Positions 19,381-31,300 of a DNA stretch of 64,000 nucleotides are shown piece by piece. Position numbers and translations under genes: made by a program. The stretch covers positions 6,820,001 through 6,884,000 of the forward strand of contig JAZBRS010000077.1 of assembly GCA_037176725.1 (NCBI GenBank), given 5' to 3'. The notes below the pieces were generated by a model, which was not told where the DNA came from, ran no database searches, and was given only the letters and a program-made list of their open reading frames with translations. How positions within the stretch are numbered: position 1 is the first letter of the stretch; every line of letters begins with the position of its first letter. This stretch comes from Posidonia oceanica. Its lineage: Eukaryota; Streptophyta; Magnoliopsida; Alismatales; Posidoniaceae.

Positions 19381-22300
19381 AAGCCATGCAAATGCAAGAA
19401 TGCAGAAAGAGATTAGAAGAGGCCAAAGGGGAGTCAAAACAACGTGTGTGTAAGAACAGACGTCGTTTAGGACCACTCAGAGTAGGTGTGAGGACCTACG
19501 GAGGGGAGAGGGGGCAAACGGAGGGATTACCACCTCTTTGCGACTGTTTCCCGCTAAACCATTCCACGGTGTGTCTCGCATGCTGCCCAAAGCTCGTGAT
19601 GCGATCGGATCGTAGAAAAGGGGGAAGAAAGTCACATAAAGTGGCAAATCCAGGGAGAACGCAACACAAAACACACGGGGAAACGCGAAACGAGGATTTG
19701 AATAGACAAGCAGAAAGGGGAAGTCCTATTCTACATGCTTAAAGAGACAGAAAGCGAAAACAAGGAAAACTGTGCAAGTGGCATGCAAATGAATGCAATG
19801 CAGGGGTTCAAGAGGACATACCTGGAGATCCGGGAGCCTGATCTGAAATCTATCTAGTCCATGCTGAAGAGCGCTTCGCTGCGGTCGCCTGGGCAGCTTA
19901 CTTGAGAAGATCCAACGGCCGGATCAGAAGATATCGCAGCTCCAAGGCAGAAGGGCCAGAACAGGGGAGAAGAACAGCTCTAGGTGTTCAGGAGGTCCTA
20001 GGGATGTGTAAAAGGTCCTCCCAAGTGAAAGGGAGCTAAAAGTGCTTAGTGTGTGCAAGAAGATGCTAATATGCAAGACTAAATGGATGCAGAATGCATG
20101 CAGAAGTAAGAAAAAGGAAAGAGAAGTAACTTGGGAAAAACCAGGAGTTCAGAAAGCATGTTGAAAAAGAAAGGGACTAAAAATGCAAATTTCCCAGAAA
20201 ACAGGGGCCTACAGGAAAGGGTTTTGAAAACAGGGGAGGACAGAGGTCCATTTGGCGAAAAACTAGGCTCAGAGTGGTGTTTTAAAAAGAGGGTATGCTT
20301 TAAAAGGGGTTTTAAAACCAAAAGGAAGGCAGAATGCAATTTTGAAAAAAACTAGGGTCTAAAATGCAAATTTTCCAGAAAACAGGGTTCTGGGGAGTCC
20401 GAGAATACTAGTGGAAGGTCTTTATGCAATTTGGTAGGCATAGGAGCTAGAATGCAACCTAGGGGCAAAATGGTCTTTTCACATGATTTTTTAAAAGGTG
20501 CAGGGACCTATGTGTGATTTTAAAATCATGCAGGGGTCAAATATGCAATTTTATATGGTAAATATGCTCTGAAAACACCGAAGAGGACTGATGTGCAATT
20601 TTTAAAAAGATCAGGGTCAAAAATGCAATGCAATAAGCTAAAAATGCATGCAAGAGCTACTGTCCATTTAAAATGGACCTAAATGCAAATATGCAAAAAC
20701 AGGGGGGAAAATATGCAATGCAGTATGCAAAAATAAAAAAATAAATCCTAAGTTCTACAGTGCATGGGACTTAAATGCAAAAATAAAAACATGCAGGGGG
20801 CCAGAATGCAATGCAGTATGGTAAAATGAATGCGATTAAATTAACTGATTTAAGACAGGACCTAAGTGCAAAAATTAAAAACAGAGGGACTAAACTACAA
20901 AATATTATAACAGCACAGCACAGTGAATGGACCAACTTGCAAATACTGAAAACCATAAACAGATTATGCAATTTAATATGATTTTGATTTAAAAACACAG
21001 CAGATTAAATGAAATAAGGACTGGAATGTAAAATGACAGAAACTTAAACCAAATATGCAATATTTACTTAAAAACTTTAGCTAGAATAAAATAAATGCAC
21101 AGTAACTGGTCGACGGCGACGAGTACTGTAGCAGAACGCCGGCAGTACTCGTGGCCGCTGACAGGGGAGGCTGAGGAGGCGCGGGGGGGCGGAGAACGAC
21201 GTCGGCGATCGTCCGGAGCTCTGGGAACGGTCCGGAGCTCGCCCTGTTGGCGGGAGTGTCCGGAGGAAGAGCAGCCGGCGCCGGAGAAGGAGACCTGTCC
21301 GGCGAGCTGCTGCGGCGTCCGGGAGGCTCGGAGCTTGGTTCTGACCAGCGGAAAAGCAGCAGGAGGAGAAGAGAGAGCGAGGGTGGGCGAGAAGTACCTG
21401 TGGTCGTGTCCGGAAGGCGCTCCCGACCTCGGCAGTGTCGGAGTCGGCCGGAGCTCGTCGTCCGGTTGCTGCAGAGGATGCTGGTGGCTCGCGGTGGTCC
21501 GGACGTCCTCAAGATGACGCTCCGAAGCTTCTCGAGCGGTCAGGAGGGACCTCAGCTGCTCGGACGAGAGATCGGCGTTTGTGGGTTCTGAGGATACTGC
21601 CGGAGGTGGGGGGGGTTGTTGCTGCTTGTCCGGTGGAGTGGAGCCCTCCGGGAGGAAGCTGGGGGTCTGAGGAGTCGATCTGGATGCTCGGAGAAGATTT
21701 CTGGAAGGTGTGGAGTGGACTTGGAGCTGGGTCGAAATTCTGGTCTGGAGGTGTCACAGGTGTTTGTTGTGGAATTTAAGGGCTGGGGTGGATGGTTGGG
21801 TTCGAGGGCGGAGGCTCTGGAAAAGTGGTGGATCAAGGATTGTCGGGGTGGATTTTGGGAGAAGGCTGTATGCTGAGGCGATGGGAATTGTGAAGTGAGT
21901 TGCGTTGGGTTGCAGGTTGAGGTCAGGTGGTTTCTAGGAGGTTTCAGGTAGCGGAAGGGCAATGGGACGGTGGAGGATGAAGGCCAGGTGTTGGGTGAGA
22001 TTTAGGAAGCAATGGGGAGAAGTGTGGAGGCTGGGAGTGGTGTTGGGTTACTGGAACAGAAGGAGGAGGATTTTCCGGAGATTGAAGAGGGAATTGGAGA
22101 AGGTTCTGATGTGGGGATTCCTCTGGAATTGGGATCTCTCTCCGGGATGCCAAGGACTCTCCAACACTCCCTTCTGCTCTCTCTTCTCACTCTGGAATTG
22201 GAAGAAATGCAGAGGAGAAGGAAGGTGGCACAGGTAGGAAAAAGTTGGGAATTCTAGTCTCTCTCAGGTTGGGTTCTCTCTGATTGCTCTCTCTGGATCG

Positions 22301-24259
22301 CTCTCTCTCTCGGATGGCAAAAGGCGATCGAAGGAGGGGAATTCTAGATGCTTATATCAGGCCGAGGGCTGCCGGAGCGCGCGCTGGAGACTTTTGAATC
22401 CCTCCGGCGCGAGTACTGCAGCTGAAAGGAGACGGATGCCGGCGAGACGACAGGCAATTAAAGCCTCCCGGAATCGGTGCTGAGACAAGAGAGAGCGGCG
22501 AGACGCTGTTGCATGATCTGATGGAGAGGGAGCTTGAAATTTAAAAAGGAGAGGGAGGACTGTTGGCAGCAGCTCGCGGGAAGAAAGAAAATCAGTGGAA
22601 GCGCAGGGAAGAAGAAGGAGGAGAAGGAAGCAGGCCGGACTGCTGCGGGCTGAAAGAAAAAAAAAGAAAAAAAGAAGAAACGGGCCGGATTGAGCCCAGT
22701 AAGGAAAGAAAGAAAGAAAGAAAGAAGGAAGAGAGAGAGGGTAGAATGGGGAATAAAATAGGTAAAAATAAACTAAAAATAAGTAAAAATATTAGAAGAG
22801 TTTTGCTGTAGATTAGGATTTTAATTAAGATTTTTAATGGTTATTTTGAGTTGATTAATGTGTTTTAGGCTTGATTAGGGTTTTAGGGCTTTGGTTTTGT
22901 TTTTAATTGATTTTTACTTGATTAAATGTTTGTTAAACCTTTTTTAAATTGTTTTAAAAATTGTATTTCGCTTGTTGGACACTTAGGATATTAATTAGGA
23001 TTTTTTAGGATTTATTTCGTATTAATTAGGGTTGGTTTTTGGTTCTTAAGCTTTAGTCTTTTTAGGGTTTTTTCCTTTTAAGTCTTTCAAGTTATGCTTG
23101 GATTTTTATTTATTGGTTTTTTCTTGAAGTTTTTAGTTGGATTTTTCCAGTTTGATAGGGTGTTTTTTAGGTCTTTCAGATGTGTTTTTCTTTTCTTTTT
23201 TAATTAAGTTTTTAACTTGTTTTTCTTATGTTTATTAGGTTAAGTCTTTTGCCTTCTCTAATCACTTGTTTTAGTATTTGATTTTTAATTCTTCTTTTTA
23301 GGTCTTGTCTTTTAATTCTTCTGATGGGGTTTTTATTTTTGGTGGGTTTTGATTTTATTTTAGCTTTTTCCTTGATTTTTCAGTGTTTTCTTTTGATTTG
23401 TTTTGCATTTTTTAGTTTGCATGTTCGGTTTTCTTTTTAGTTTGATTAAGTTAAGTTTAAGTTGTTAATTGCTTGTTTAACATTTTTTAATTGTTTTTCT
23501 TAGGGTTCTGATTTGTTTCTTTTATATTTTGGGGTTTTACAGATTTTTAGGGGTTTTCATGGATTTTTGCAAAAGGAAAAAAAGGAAAAGAGAAGGAGGA
23601 AAGAAATGGAAAAAAAGAGGGAGATAAAAGGAAAAAAGGATAGGTTGGAGGAAAACGATTTTTAAAAATTCAGAAAAAGTGTTAAAAATAAAGTAAAAAT
23701 AGGGATAAGATAGAGGAAGGATAGAAGCACAGAGGGGGCCCACAGCCAGACCAAAAAAAGGATGAGAAGGGGATGAAAAGAGAGATGATAATCAGGAGAG
23801 AGAGAGGAGAGAGAAAATGATAATCCCGGAGAGAGAAAAGGATAATTTGGGTGAAGGAGGGTCTTAATGGTCTTGGAATGGGGTGAGAATTGGTGAGTGG
23901 GTAGTCTAGGGTTTAAAGTCTTGGGTCTGAAGTTTGGGTTTAATTCTAAGGGGGTTTTGGAGGGGTTTCAAGGTGTAGAAGAAGGGTAGTCTCACTTAAG
24001 TTTTCTAGGGTTTTCATGGATGGATTGGGTTTGGAAATTTCCAGTTTTTTGGGTAGGTTTGTTGAGTGGATAGTAGTGGGTTTCCCTATGAATTTTGGTT
24101 AGGTTTTGAGGTTGGGAAGGGGGGTAAAGGTTTAGGTCAAGACAGGCTATTTTTGAAGGGTAGAGAGGAGGATTAGGGTTAGGGTTTGGTTGGGGGTTTG
24201 ATCCAGCAATCACCAAGAGGGCTCCAAGGGTCCGGGCCTGCCAAGATGGGGTGTCAACA

Positions 24260-25940
24260 GCTACTAGTCCAGGGGAGACCAAGGGCCCTTGTCTATTCAG
24301 GACAAGTGAAACAAGCAGGAGCTCGCGAGGCCGCGAGAGGGAGAAGGTGCTTGCCTCCAGGCGAGGTAGGAGACAGGCAGAAGAGGCAGAAGGGGCAATG
24401 CAAGGCAAAGGAGGGCGCCTAGGCGATGCAAGAAAGTGAATGTAAATGCAGATGAATGCAGACGCTAGAATGCTGTGCAAATGACATGCCTACGCTAACG
24501 CTTATTGCGTTGAAACTCCTCTTGGGGAAAGCGGGATGGTGCATGCACGCGGAAAAGTGGAAATAAAATGCAATGCTGTCGCTGGCCAATGCAGGTAGGC
24601 CAAGCAACGGGGGTGCCATTCGCAAAGCTCAGCTGTAGACGAATGGCGATGCAAGTGCATGGGATACCGCAGAAAGTAAATATGCTAAAAGTAAAGCAGG
24701 GGATGTGCATGCAGTGGCGGGTACTAAAAGACCCGAGAAAGTGGAAAGCGGGAATTGATGGAAGGACCACAGAGGAGCGGCAGCGGAAATAAGGGCACAA
24801 TGCATGAGATGCTATGCTGTGGGATGCAAGGTATGCAGCGGAATGCCGGGCATGCAGAACCGAGGAAGCGATCCTGGGTTACGCACTACTGCGAGCATCA
24901 TCCCGAGCCGGCGATGCTAGAAAAGGAAGCATACGGGTGACGAAGATGCTGCCTTAGGCAATACGTGAACCTGGGGTTCGGATCCTAAGCATGCGATGCC
25001 CGTGTAATGATGAGATGCAGCACTAGGACTGACTCTACAAGGCATACAAAGGAGCTATATGATGCTATGCGATGCAAATGCTGTGAAATGCAGTGTACTA
25101 ATAATGGAACGCGGGGCATGTGCAACCGGAAAATCGATCCTAGTCGTGCAATGCCCGCGGGATGATGAAATGCTAATGCAATGCAACAAAATGCTATTAC
25201 ACTAAGATGAAATGGGTGAAAGGTTAGCGGACCTATCGCCGGATAGTTAGGGCTATCAGCCCATGGGGAGTTAACGAACTCACCACTGGATAGTTGGGGC
25301 TATCAGCCCGATGGATGGTGACAGGCCAGCGAGTCTGTCAGGCAAGCAGGGTGATTACAAGTGCGACAACTTGTAATCACGAATGCAACGGGAATGCCAT
25401 ACCCGAGGGTGTGGCAGAGGTCCGTAGATGCTCCCGTAACAGTTAGGGGTGTCAGCTCGAATGCAGATGGAAATGGGATACCATGGGGCGGCTGAATAAA
25501 GATGCCCTGGTATCGGTGGACGATACCAGGGGGCAGCCGAAGCGCCCCTAGCATCAAAATGCAAGGCGGGGATAACACTAACGGGTTTGTCAGCCGAGTA
25601 GTTAGGGCTACCAACCCGAATGCAGTGAGATGGATGTAAGGGCACACCGTGCAAGGTGCAATGACAGTGGGGGATGCAATGGAATAATGCAAATGCAAGG
25701 TGATAAGTTAACGGACTTATCGCCAGATAGTTAGGGATATCAGCCCATATGCAGCGTGGATATGCGGGATGACATTTTAACGGGCGTCAATCGAGCAGTT
25801 AGGGCTGCCAGCCCGATGCAGAGGAATGTAGAGTGATAGGTTAACGGACCCATCGCCGAGCAGTTAGGGCTGCCAACCCAAATGTAGAAATGATGGCGCG
25901 ATAAAATGATAGGTTGATGGACCCATCACCGAGCAGTTAG
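24260..25940. repeat. Element B structured 3' region: hairpins with co-varying stems
   Basis: Perfect stems include CTTGTC/GACAAG (near 24292), GCCATTCG/CGAATGGC (near 24616-24648) and GAACC/GGTTC (near 24970). Others are GTGATTACAAGT/ACTTGTAATCAC (near 25350-25380) and CCCTGGTATC/GATACCAGGG (25505-25531). That last hairpin is enclosed by CGGCTG (25489-25494) and CAGCCG (25534-25539). Element A has CCCTGGTGTC/GACACCAGGG in the matching hairpin, a compensated change. Small units ATAGTTAGGGCTAT, GAGTTAACGAACTC and GCAGTTAGGGCTGC recur from 25230 to 25940. No gene. Confidence 0.75.
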
Positions 25941-27377
25941 GGCTACCAACCCAGATGCAGAAATGATGCAGAAAGGAAATAGAAACCCATCGTGATAGGC
26001 ATGCAATGGTCTCAGTGCGGGCATGCTTTGTGGCGTCACGAGGTGACAAACAAGGTACATGCCGATCGTCACAGACCTACCCATGCGGTGGGCGGAAAAA
26101 ATTTGAAAACCGCGGAGCCTCTGAGCGAGGCAGGCAAAAATGCTCGTCCTTGGCTCCGGTTTTCAAAAACAGGGAGGAAGGAAGATAAAGATATATTACA
26201 GCATGCATGTTTTGGTGGCTTTGGACTCAAAGTAGCTACGCCATGAGGATGCTTCTGCGGTTCCTCACTCAGGAGATCTCGATCCTCGAGCGACGCCATG
26301 CCGAGTGGTGGTCGATGGCTCTCCTTTTCACTCTTGGTTCGGGATGAGGCCTTGGCTTTGCAGAGTATAGCCTTCAGCTGCAGAGTAGCAGAAGCATTGG
26401 ATGCAGCTTCTTAGCCTCCGTCTCAATTCTTCGGGGATTGACTACCGCTTTTGACGCTCACAGAATAGATCTTTCTTTTCCCCTCATGAGTGACTGGAGT
26501 TGCATCTAGCCTGCCAAGGGAGTAGGGATGTCTGCAGAGGAGATTGGAGCATGCTGCTGCGCTCGGAGGGTGGGGCCAGGTCCTCCTGATGATGCATCTC
26601 GTGCAGTTGCCAGTCTGGCGCTCGAAACTGATAGCTGAGGTGGCTTCGACACTCGTCTGAGTCACTCCTCTCATGAGCGCCTTCTTTCTTCAACTTCTAT
26701 CTTCATTCTTCTTTTATGCTCAGCATGCATATCATGTTATCATATTCTTTTGCTCACATGATCTCTATTCATTTGGATATGCATGTCTTCGCCCTCTTGG
26801 GGTAGCAGTCCTGGATGAGGCGTTGAGAGTTTGGCTGATCGGCATGCACCTTCAGCCTCTGTAATGTGTTGACAGCCTCTCGCTATGCTCTACTCTGCTT
26901 TGGTCCTATCCATGTCTGGTAGACTCTCTGATTAAGGTGGATCTCGCTTCGGGAGTTTTTAAGCTTAGCGAGACGCTCTGCTCTGCTCTAGTCTCACTTT
27001 GTAGCCACATGCAAGAGATGGCGCCACTCGGGTGAGACCTGCCTAAGACTATCACTGCTTGACATCTTCTAGGCACTGCTTGTTTGTCCAAAGCTAGTTT
27101 CTGATTATGCAAATGTTTGTGGGTTTTGTATAATTTAGCAGGGGAAAGGACAAACATGTTTTTGGTTTTGTATTTTTATGATTTTTGTTTAGGAAAACAT
27201 AAAAGGGAAAACCAGTAGAAAGGCAAAGAAAATATTTTTGCTATTTTTTGTTTTCTTAATGTTTTTGGCTTTATGCTTTATAGAATGCAAGAAATGATAT
27301 GTGCATGTAATAAATGACAATGCATGGTGGCAGATATGTGCAGGATGGATGGATATGCATGCAGAGTGATTGATATG
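25941..27377. other. Unidentified part of element B
   Basis: No domain recognised in any frame. 26060-26300 has GC-balanced text with a minus-strand frame of 76 codons, and 26430-26690 has one of 83 codons on the minus strand; neither resembles PMD, gag or pol. 27160-27300 is T/A-rich. It may be a relic of the accessory ORF region, but I cannot show that. Confidence 0.4.
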
Positions 27378-27600
27378 TGCGGGTGATAAGTTGACGGACT
27401 TATCGCCGAATAGTTAGGGATATCAGCCCATATGGTAAGTTGACGGACTTACCACCGAGCAGTTAGGGCTGCCAGCCCAGTGGTGATAGGTTAACGGACC
27501 CATCGCCGGATAGTTTGGGGTATCAACCTAGTGATGATAGGTTAACGAACCTATCACCGGATAGTTAGGGGTATCAACCCGGTGATGCAGAATGCATGCA
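27378..27600. repeat. Second hairpin cluster in B with compensated stems
   Basis: Consecutive units: GATAAG-N8-CTTATC, ATAGTTAGGGATAT, GGTAAG-N8-CTTACC, GCAG-TTAGGG-CTGC, GATAGG-N8-CCTATC, with loops TTGACGGA or TTAACGAA. The first base pairs change together between units (A-T versus G-C) while the loops stay similar. Confidence 0.8.
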
Positions 27601-27740
27601 AAAAAGAAATGCAGGTTTTTAAGGTTTTTGCTGTTTTTATGCTTTTTATGATTTTCTGACATGGCAAGAAAACACAAAAAACAAAACAAAGCAAAACAAA
27701 AAGGAAAGACAATGCAGGAAACAAAAGAGAGGTAAGAGAG

Positions 27741-27749
27741 ACTTACCTG
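27741..27749 (-). promoter_or_regulatory. Candidate 5' splice site at the end of B gag
   Basis: The minus strand reads CAG/GTAAGT, a full match to the plant donor consensus, exactly where gag-like sequence stops. Ogre elements are known to splice within gag-pol. The acceptor is not identified, so use is unproven. Confidence 0.4.
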
Positions 27750-30188
27750 TCAGCGACCTCGGGGGGGAGGTGCTGGGTCTGCCCCTACGCTGCTGATGCT
27801 GTCGGTGAGATTTGCTGTCGACAGTGCAGGGAGCACTGGGGCTGCTGATATTGGAGAAGGAGCTTACCTGGACGGTGTTGCGACTGGGCTTGCTGTTGAT
27901 TCTGCCGTTGCGCTTCCGAGCGTCCCTCGGACGAACAGGGAGGGATAGGAAGGGGGGATTGCACCGATGGGATCGGAAGGACCCACCGGGGCAGAGCCGA
28001 ATTCAAAGAAGGTTGGGGTAAGCCCCCGAGGTTCCAACATCCTCGAAGCCTGCGGGCCCAGAAGAGGAAGGGCCAGCTACGTTAGGGTGTGCAAGTGTAG
28101 GCGTAGGTGTGTGAGCAGCCTCCTGCGGATTGACAACGAGGGTCCCGTTGTCAATTAGGTCCTAAACGACATCCCAGAGAGTGAGGCAATTATCCGTCGA
28201 ATGCCCCGAGGCTCGATGGTAATCACAATGCTTGCTCACGTCGTACCACCTTGGAAGAGGATTTGGTGGAGAGTGAGCTTCCGGAAGCCTCAGAAGCGAC
28301 ACAACCTGGGGGAGGACGGCACTTAGCGGCTCACCAAGTGGGGTGAAGTCGCTCTTAGCGCGGCGGACTCGTCCCTGCCTAGGCTGTTGTCCTTGTCGAG
28401 CTGGTGCGAGGTGATGCACTGGCTCAACGGTGACAGTGGATGCAAAAATAGGTGCAGGCACTAGCGGAAAAGGGTCTAGCTGACTTTCTGCAAGGGCAGG
28501 CACCTCAGGAGGATCAGCGCATGCGGCGACGTGCTACTCGGAGTAGTCGGAAACGGAGATGTTGCTGCTGCGGTGACTGCTGGTGGTGTCGGCTTGCTTA
28601 ACAGTGTAGAAAGTGTAGGAAAATGCCCACTCTGCAGTGAGCTTTCCACGCAGGCGCCAGCCCTAATCAGCGATGCAAAACTAGTGGTGTGCTGGATGCA
28701 AAGTAGAGTCCCTGTCGCTGGCAGCGCCCCCTTGACGATCATCTCAATAGAATCCTCCTCGGAGGACCTATCTCTGACCTGGGCGGCTGTGGAGCACCAA
28801 CGATCGACATACTCCCCGAATGGCTCTTGGGGCCTCTACCGAATGGCAACGAGATCCTCCCTCTTGGGGATCAAGTCGAGGTTGAAAGCATATTACTCCA
28901 GGAAAGCCCGAGAAAGACCAATCCAAGTCTGAACCGTAGCCGTGTCAAGGGACGTGAACCACCTGAGCGTGGGGCCAGTTAAACTCTTCTGCAACAGGCG
29001 GATAAGGAGCCTTTCATCAGCCCGAAGCTGAGAAAGATCCCCACAATATGCCTTCAGATGCGAGATGGGGCAGCCTCTACCATCATATTTATCGAAGTCG
29101 AGGATGCGGAACTTTGAAGGTAGTGCGGCCTTGGGAAAGAGACAAAAGTCGCGAAACTGGTAAGGCTAGCGGTCCTAGCCTCGCACTTGACGAAGTGCTC
29201 TCTCTAGATCACCCAACCTGGTAAGGAAGGCGTCTGAGGCTGCTGCTGGCGAGGGTTGTGTAGCAGAGGCAGGGACCACGTATGTTGTGCGGGTCGTGCG
29301 AGAGCGCTCCTCCGGATCCACCGTCACGCCACCTGGTGTTGTAGCGTGAGGGCCAGTATACCCGTGCGAGGGTGCAAGGTGTGGTGCTATGAATGCAGGA
29401 GCTTGAACCTGATGTAAAGAAGAAGGATAAATAACATGCTGTGCAGTGTAAGGTGCAGTGTAAGGTGCAGTGCGGGGGAGCAGTAGCTGTTGCACTAGCA
29501 CGATGCTGGGCAACGGACTTGAGGGGTGCTGTGCTCCTGCCAATCCAGAAGACTGGCCACCAGAGGAAGGAGTTGCATGCAGTGCAAGGTGCTGTGCAGG
29601 TATAGGAGGCTGATAATGTGCCCCCATCGCCGAGGCTATGAGAAGCCGGGGTGATGGAAAGGGCGGAGGTGCAGTGTAGCGAGCTTGCAGGGCTACAGAG
29701 GGTGGCACTGGAACCTCAGGGGTTGAACGGGAAGAGCAGGCCACAGTTGGGTCGAGTGCAAGAGCCATGCTTTGCAGCCTATCAGCCTTAGCCAACAAAC
29801 GCCGCGCTTGCAAGGCAGAGAACACATCGACCGACGGGCTGGGGCACAAGGAGGTGTCTGCCAAGAGAGGCGCGAAAACTAAGGGAGCAACAGGAGTAGA
29901 TCCTATGCAAAGGGCAACTGCAGAAGGCTGGATCCCCGAGACTGGGAGGCCCTGGGATGGAACAAGAGGCAATGCTCCTAGAGCCAGAGTGGCGGTCACC
30001 TCAGCAGACTCGGTGACAAGCTCTAGGTCGGCTAGGGTCGACCCTTGGTCCAAATAAAGTGACTGGGAGGTCTCCTGCACCAGCAGTGGAAAGGAAACGG
30101 GGGATACCAAAGCAAGGGAAGGAGAGACCAAAATCGGAACTTCTCCTGACGCCAATGAGGAAGAAGGCTCGCCAGTATGCTGGGCCAT
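27747..30188 (-). pseudogene. gag: Element B gag, degenerate
   Basis: Homologous to element A gag in order. It starts MAQHTGEP at 30188 (SAMAQ context shared with A), continues with a Pro/Ser-rich region with PIPAQHLALHATPSSGGQS, the capsid-like part (LKAYCGDLSQLRADERLL, FTSLD, PFGEYVDRW), and the knuckle HCDYHRASGHSTDNC near 28190-28230. It ends soon after at 27747. A stop at 29175-29177, more in-frame TAG/TAA codons downstream, and frame changes near 28500 and 28020 break it. No protease follows. The region just before the end reads in more than one frame and is hard to align. Confidence 0.82.
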
Positions 30189-31280
30189 AGCGGACGGCGA
30201 GCGAGAGCAAACAGGTCTGCGGCTGAAAGCAAGGACACAAGACCTAAGGAGAGCTATTGCCGAAGGCGACAGACAGCTTAGAGACAGAGGGACGCTCAGG
30301 AACCTAGCTGAAGGAACCCGCACCTACCTGCAAAACAAATAAACGCATTAGAGGTTGGATGCAAAAAGGAGTTATTAGGGGTGGCATGATGCAAATGTAT
30401 GCCCTAATATGCGCTCTCTCACCATACATGTCCCGAGTAGATGACCTACCAGGACACACTCAGGGGTAATGGGATTATGCAGACTTCAGGTCAGAAAAAG
30501 GCTCCCGTCTCGACCCTGCCAAAGCTCAGGTATAACGGGTGGTGCATTGGTGGCCTCGACCTTGCTAAAAGCATGGGTGGTACCCTCCAATAACACTGGT
30601 GCGACCCCTGGACAAGGGGGACAGACCGATCTACTCACACCATGCCAAAGCGTTGGGAGCAAGAGACCGGGACTATCCTTCTCAGACTGTGGGCTGACTC
30701 AGGTGAGAAGAATGCATGCTTTCTAAATGCTGATGCAAATGCTTTAGAGCGTTTTACTTGCGTTTTATTAACCAAGGGAAAAATTGCAAGTTTTGGCTCT
30801 AGTTGTGCTTAGATGTTATTGCTTTACTTTATTGTGGCTTTTAGATTAAACAAAAGGGCAAGCAAGCAAGTTTCTACTATCCTAGGCATGGCATATGCAA
30901 AGGGGAGAGAAACAAGAAGTCATGGCAGGCAAGCAATTCACACGGCAAGGCAAAAAGCATGGGCATGGCATGTGCAAGTGTGTGTGGTCATGATAGTGAA
31001 GAGAAAACACTTATCATGTCAAAAGCAGGCATGCATGGCATGTGCGTGTGCAGTGGCATAGCAAATGTGCAAAGCGAAGCATTCATCACCCAAAAAGCAT
31101 GTATGGTGCCAAGCAATTATTTAGACATGCGATGCAGGCAAATAAAGCAGCGCAAGCAATCATGGCATAAAGCAGGTAAATAAACAAGCAAGCAAGTAAG
31201 CAGGTAAAGCAGGCAGAAGCAAAATACAAGCAAAACACCAAAGCAAGAGGTGAGAAGGCCAAGTCGAAAGCCGGAGTACT
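30189..31280 (-). other. Element B leader
   Basis: Contains the block shared with A's leader (30430-30720). At 30328-30330 the minus strand reads TTTGTTTTGCAG/GTAGGT, which fits a 3' splice site and also resembles a donor. The rest is A-rich with AAGCA words. No gene. Confidence 0.6.
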
Positions 31281-31299
31281 GCTCCCCAGTGGAGTTGCC
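31281..31299 (-). other. Primer binding site of B
   Basis: Minus strand TGGCAACTCCACTGGGGAG, one base after LTR end ACTACA (31301-31302). Same type as A with two to three differences; one of them (GCAA for GCGA) looks like later decay. Confidence 0.82.
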
Positions 31300-31300
31300 A

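Larger units (their letters stand above)
1..24259 (-). mobile_element. Element A: giant Tat/Ogre-type Ty3/gypsy LTR retrotransposon, nearly complete
   Basis: Read on the minus strand the order is 5' LTR (18412-24259), PBS, leader, gag-PR, RT, RNase H, integrase, PMD-type ORF, hairpin and tandem repeat tract, PPT, 3' LTR (1-2106, cut by the window edge). The pol order PR-RT-RH-INT with two RNase H domains and the Arg-type primer site place it in the Tat lineage. If the 3' LTR is as long as the 5' LTR, the element is about 28 kb. The shared LTR parts differ at roughly 17 substitutions by eye, so it inserted recently. It lies inside element B: 24260 onward is B's 3' region. The target duplication cannot be checked because the left end is outside the window. 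Reading-frame breaks (12476, 10586, near 8635) and an altered RT active site argue against autonomy of this copy. Confidence 0.93.
18412..24259 (-). repeat. Element A 5' LTR, 5848 bp
   Basis: Bounded by TGTTGACACC (24259 downward) and GCTACA (18413-18412), i.e. TG...CA, with the PBS one base beyond. The outer 2.1 kb matches 1-2106. Contents on the + strand from low to high coordinate: a conserved U5-like block (18711-18760), CACGCAAAAC repeats (19020-19380), an A-rich part with many ATGCAA words (20100-21070), a GC-rich part (21090-22150), and a T-rich part (22750-23540). I could not fix a TATA box; minus-strand GATATAAGC near 22340-22350 is one weak candidate. No gene is supported: the long frames at 18950-19740 are repeat translations. 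Confidence 0.9.

Noticed and set aside
18956..19742. Lys/Arg-rich or Phe/Cys-rich frames in LTR A
   Set aside because: Translations of the CACGCAAAAC tandem repeat. Composition alone explains their length.
21081..21880. Pro/Arg-rich frames in the GC-rich part of LTR A
   Set aside because: Several overlapping frames on both strands, none with a domain. A GC-rich composition effect.
22340..22350. TATA box of LTR A
   Set aside because: GATATAAGC is only a partial match and nothing in LTR B supports the position.
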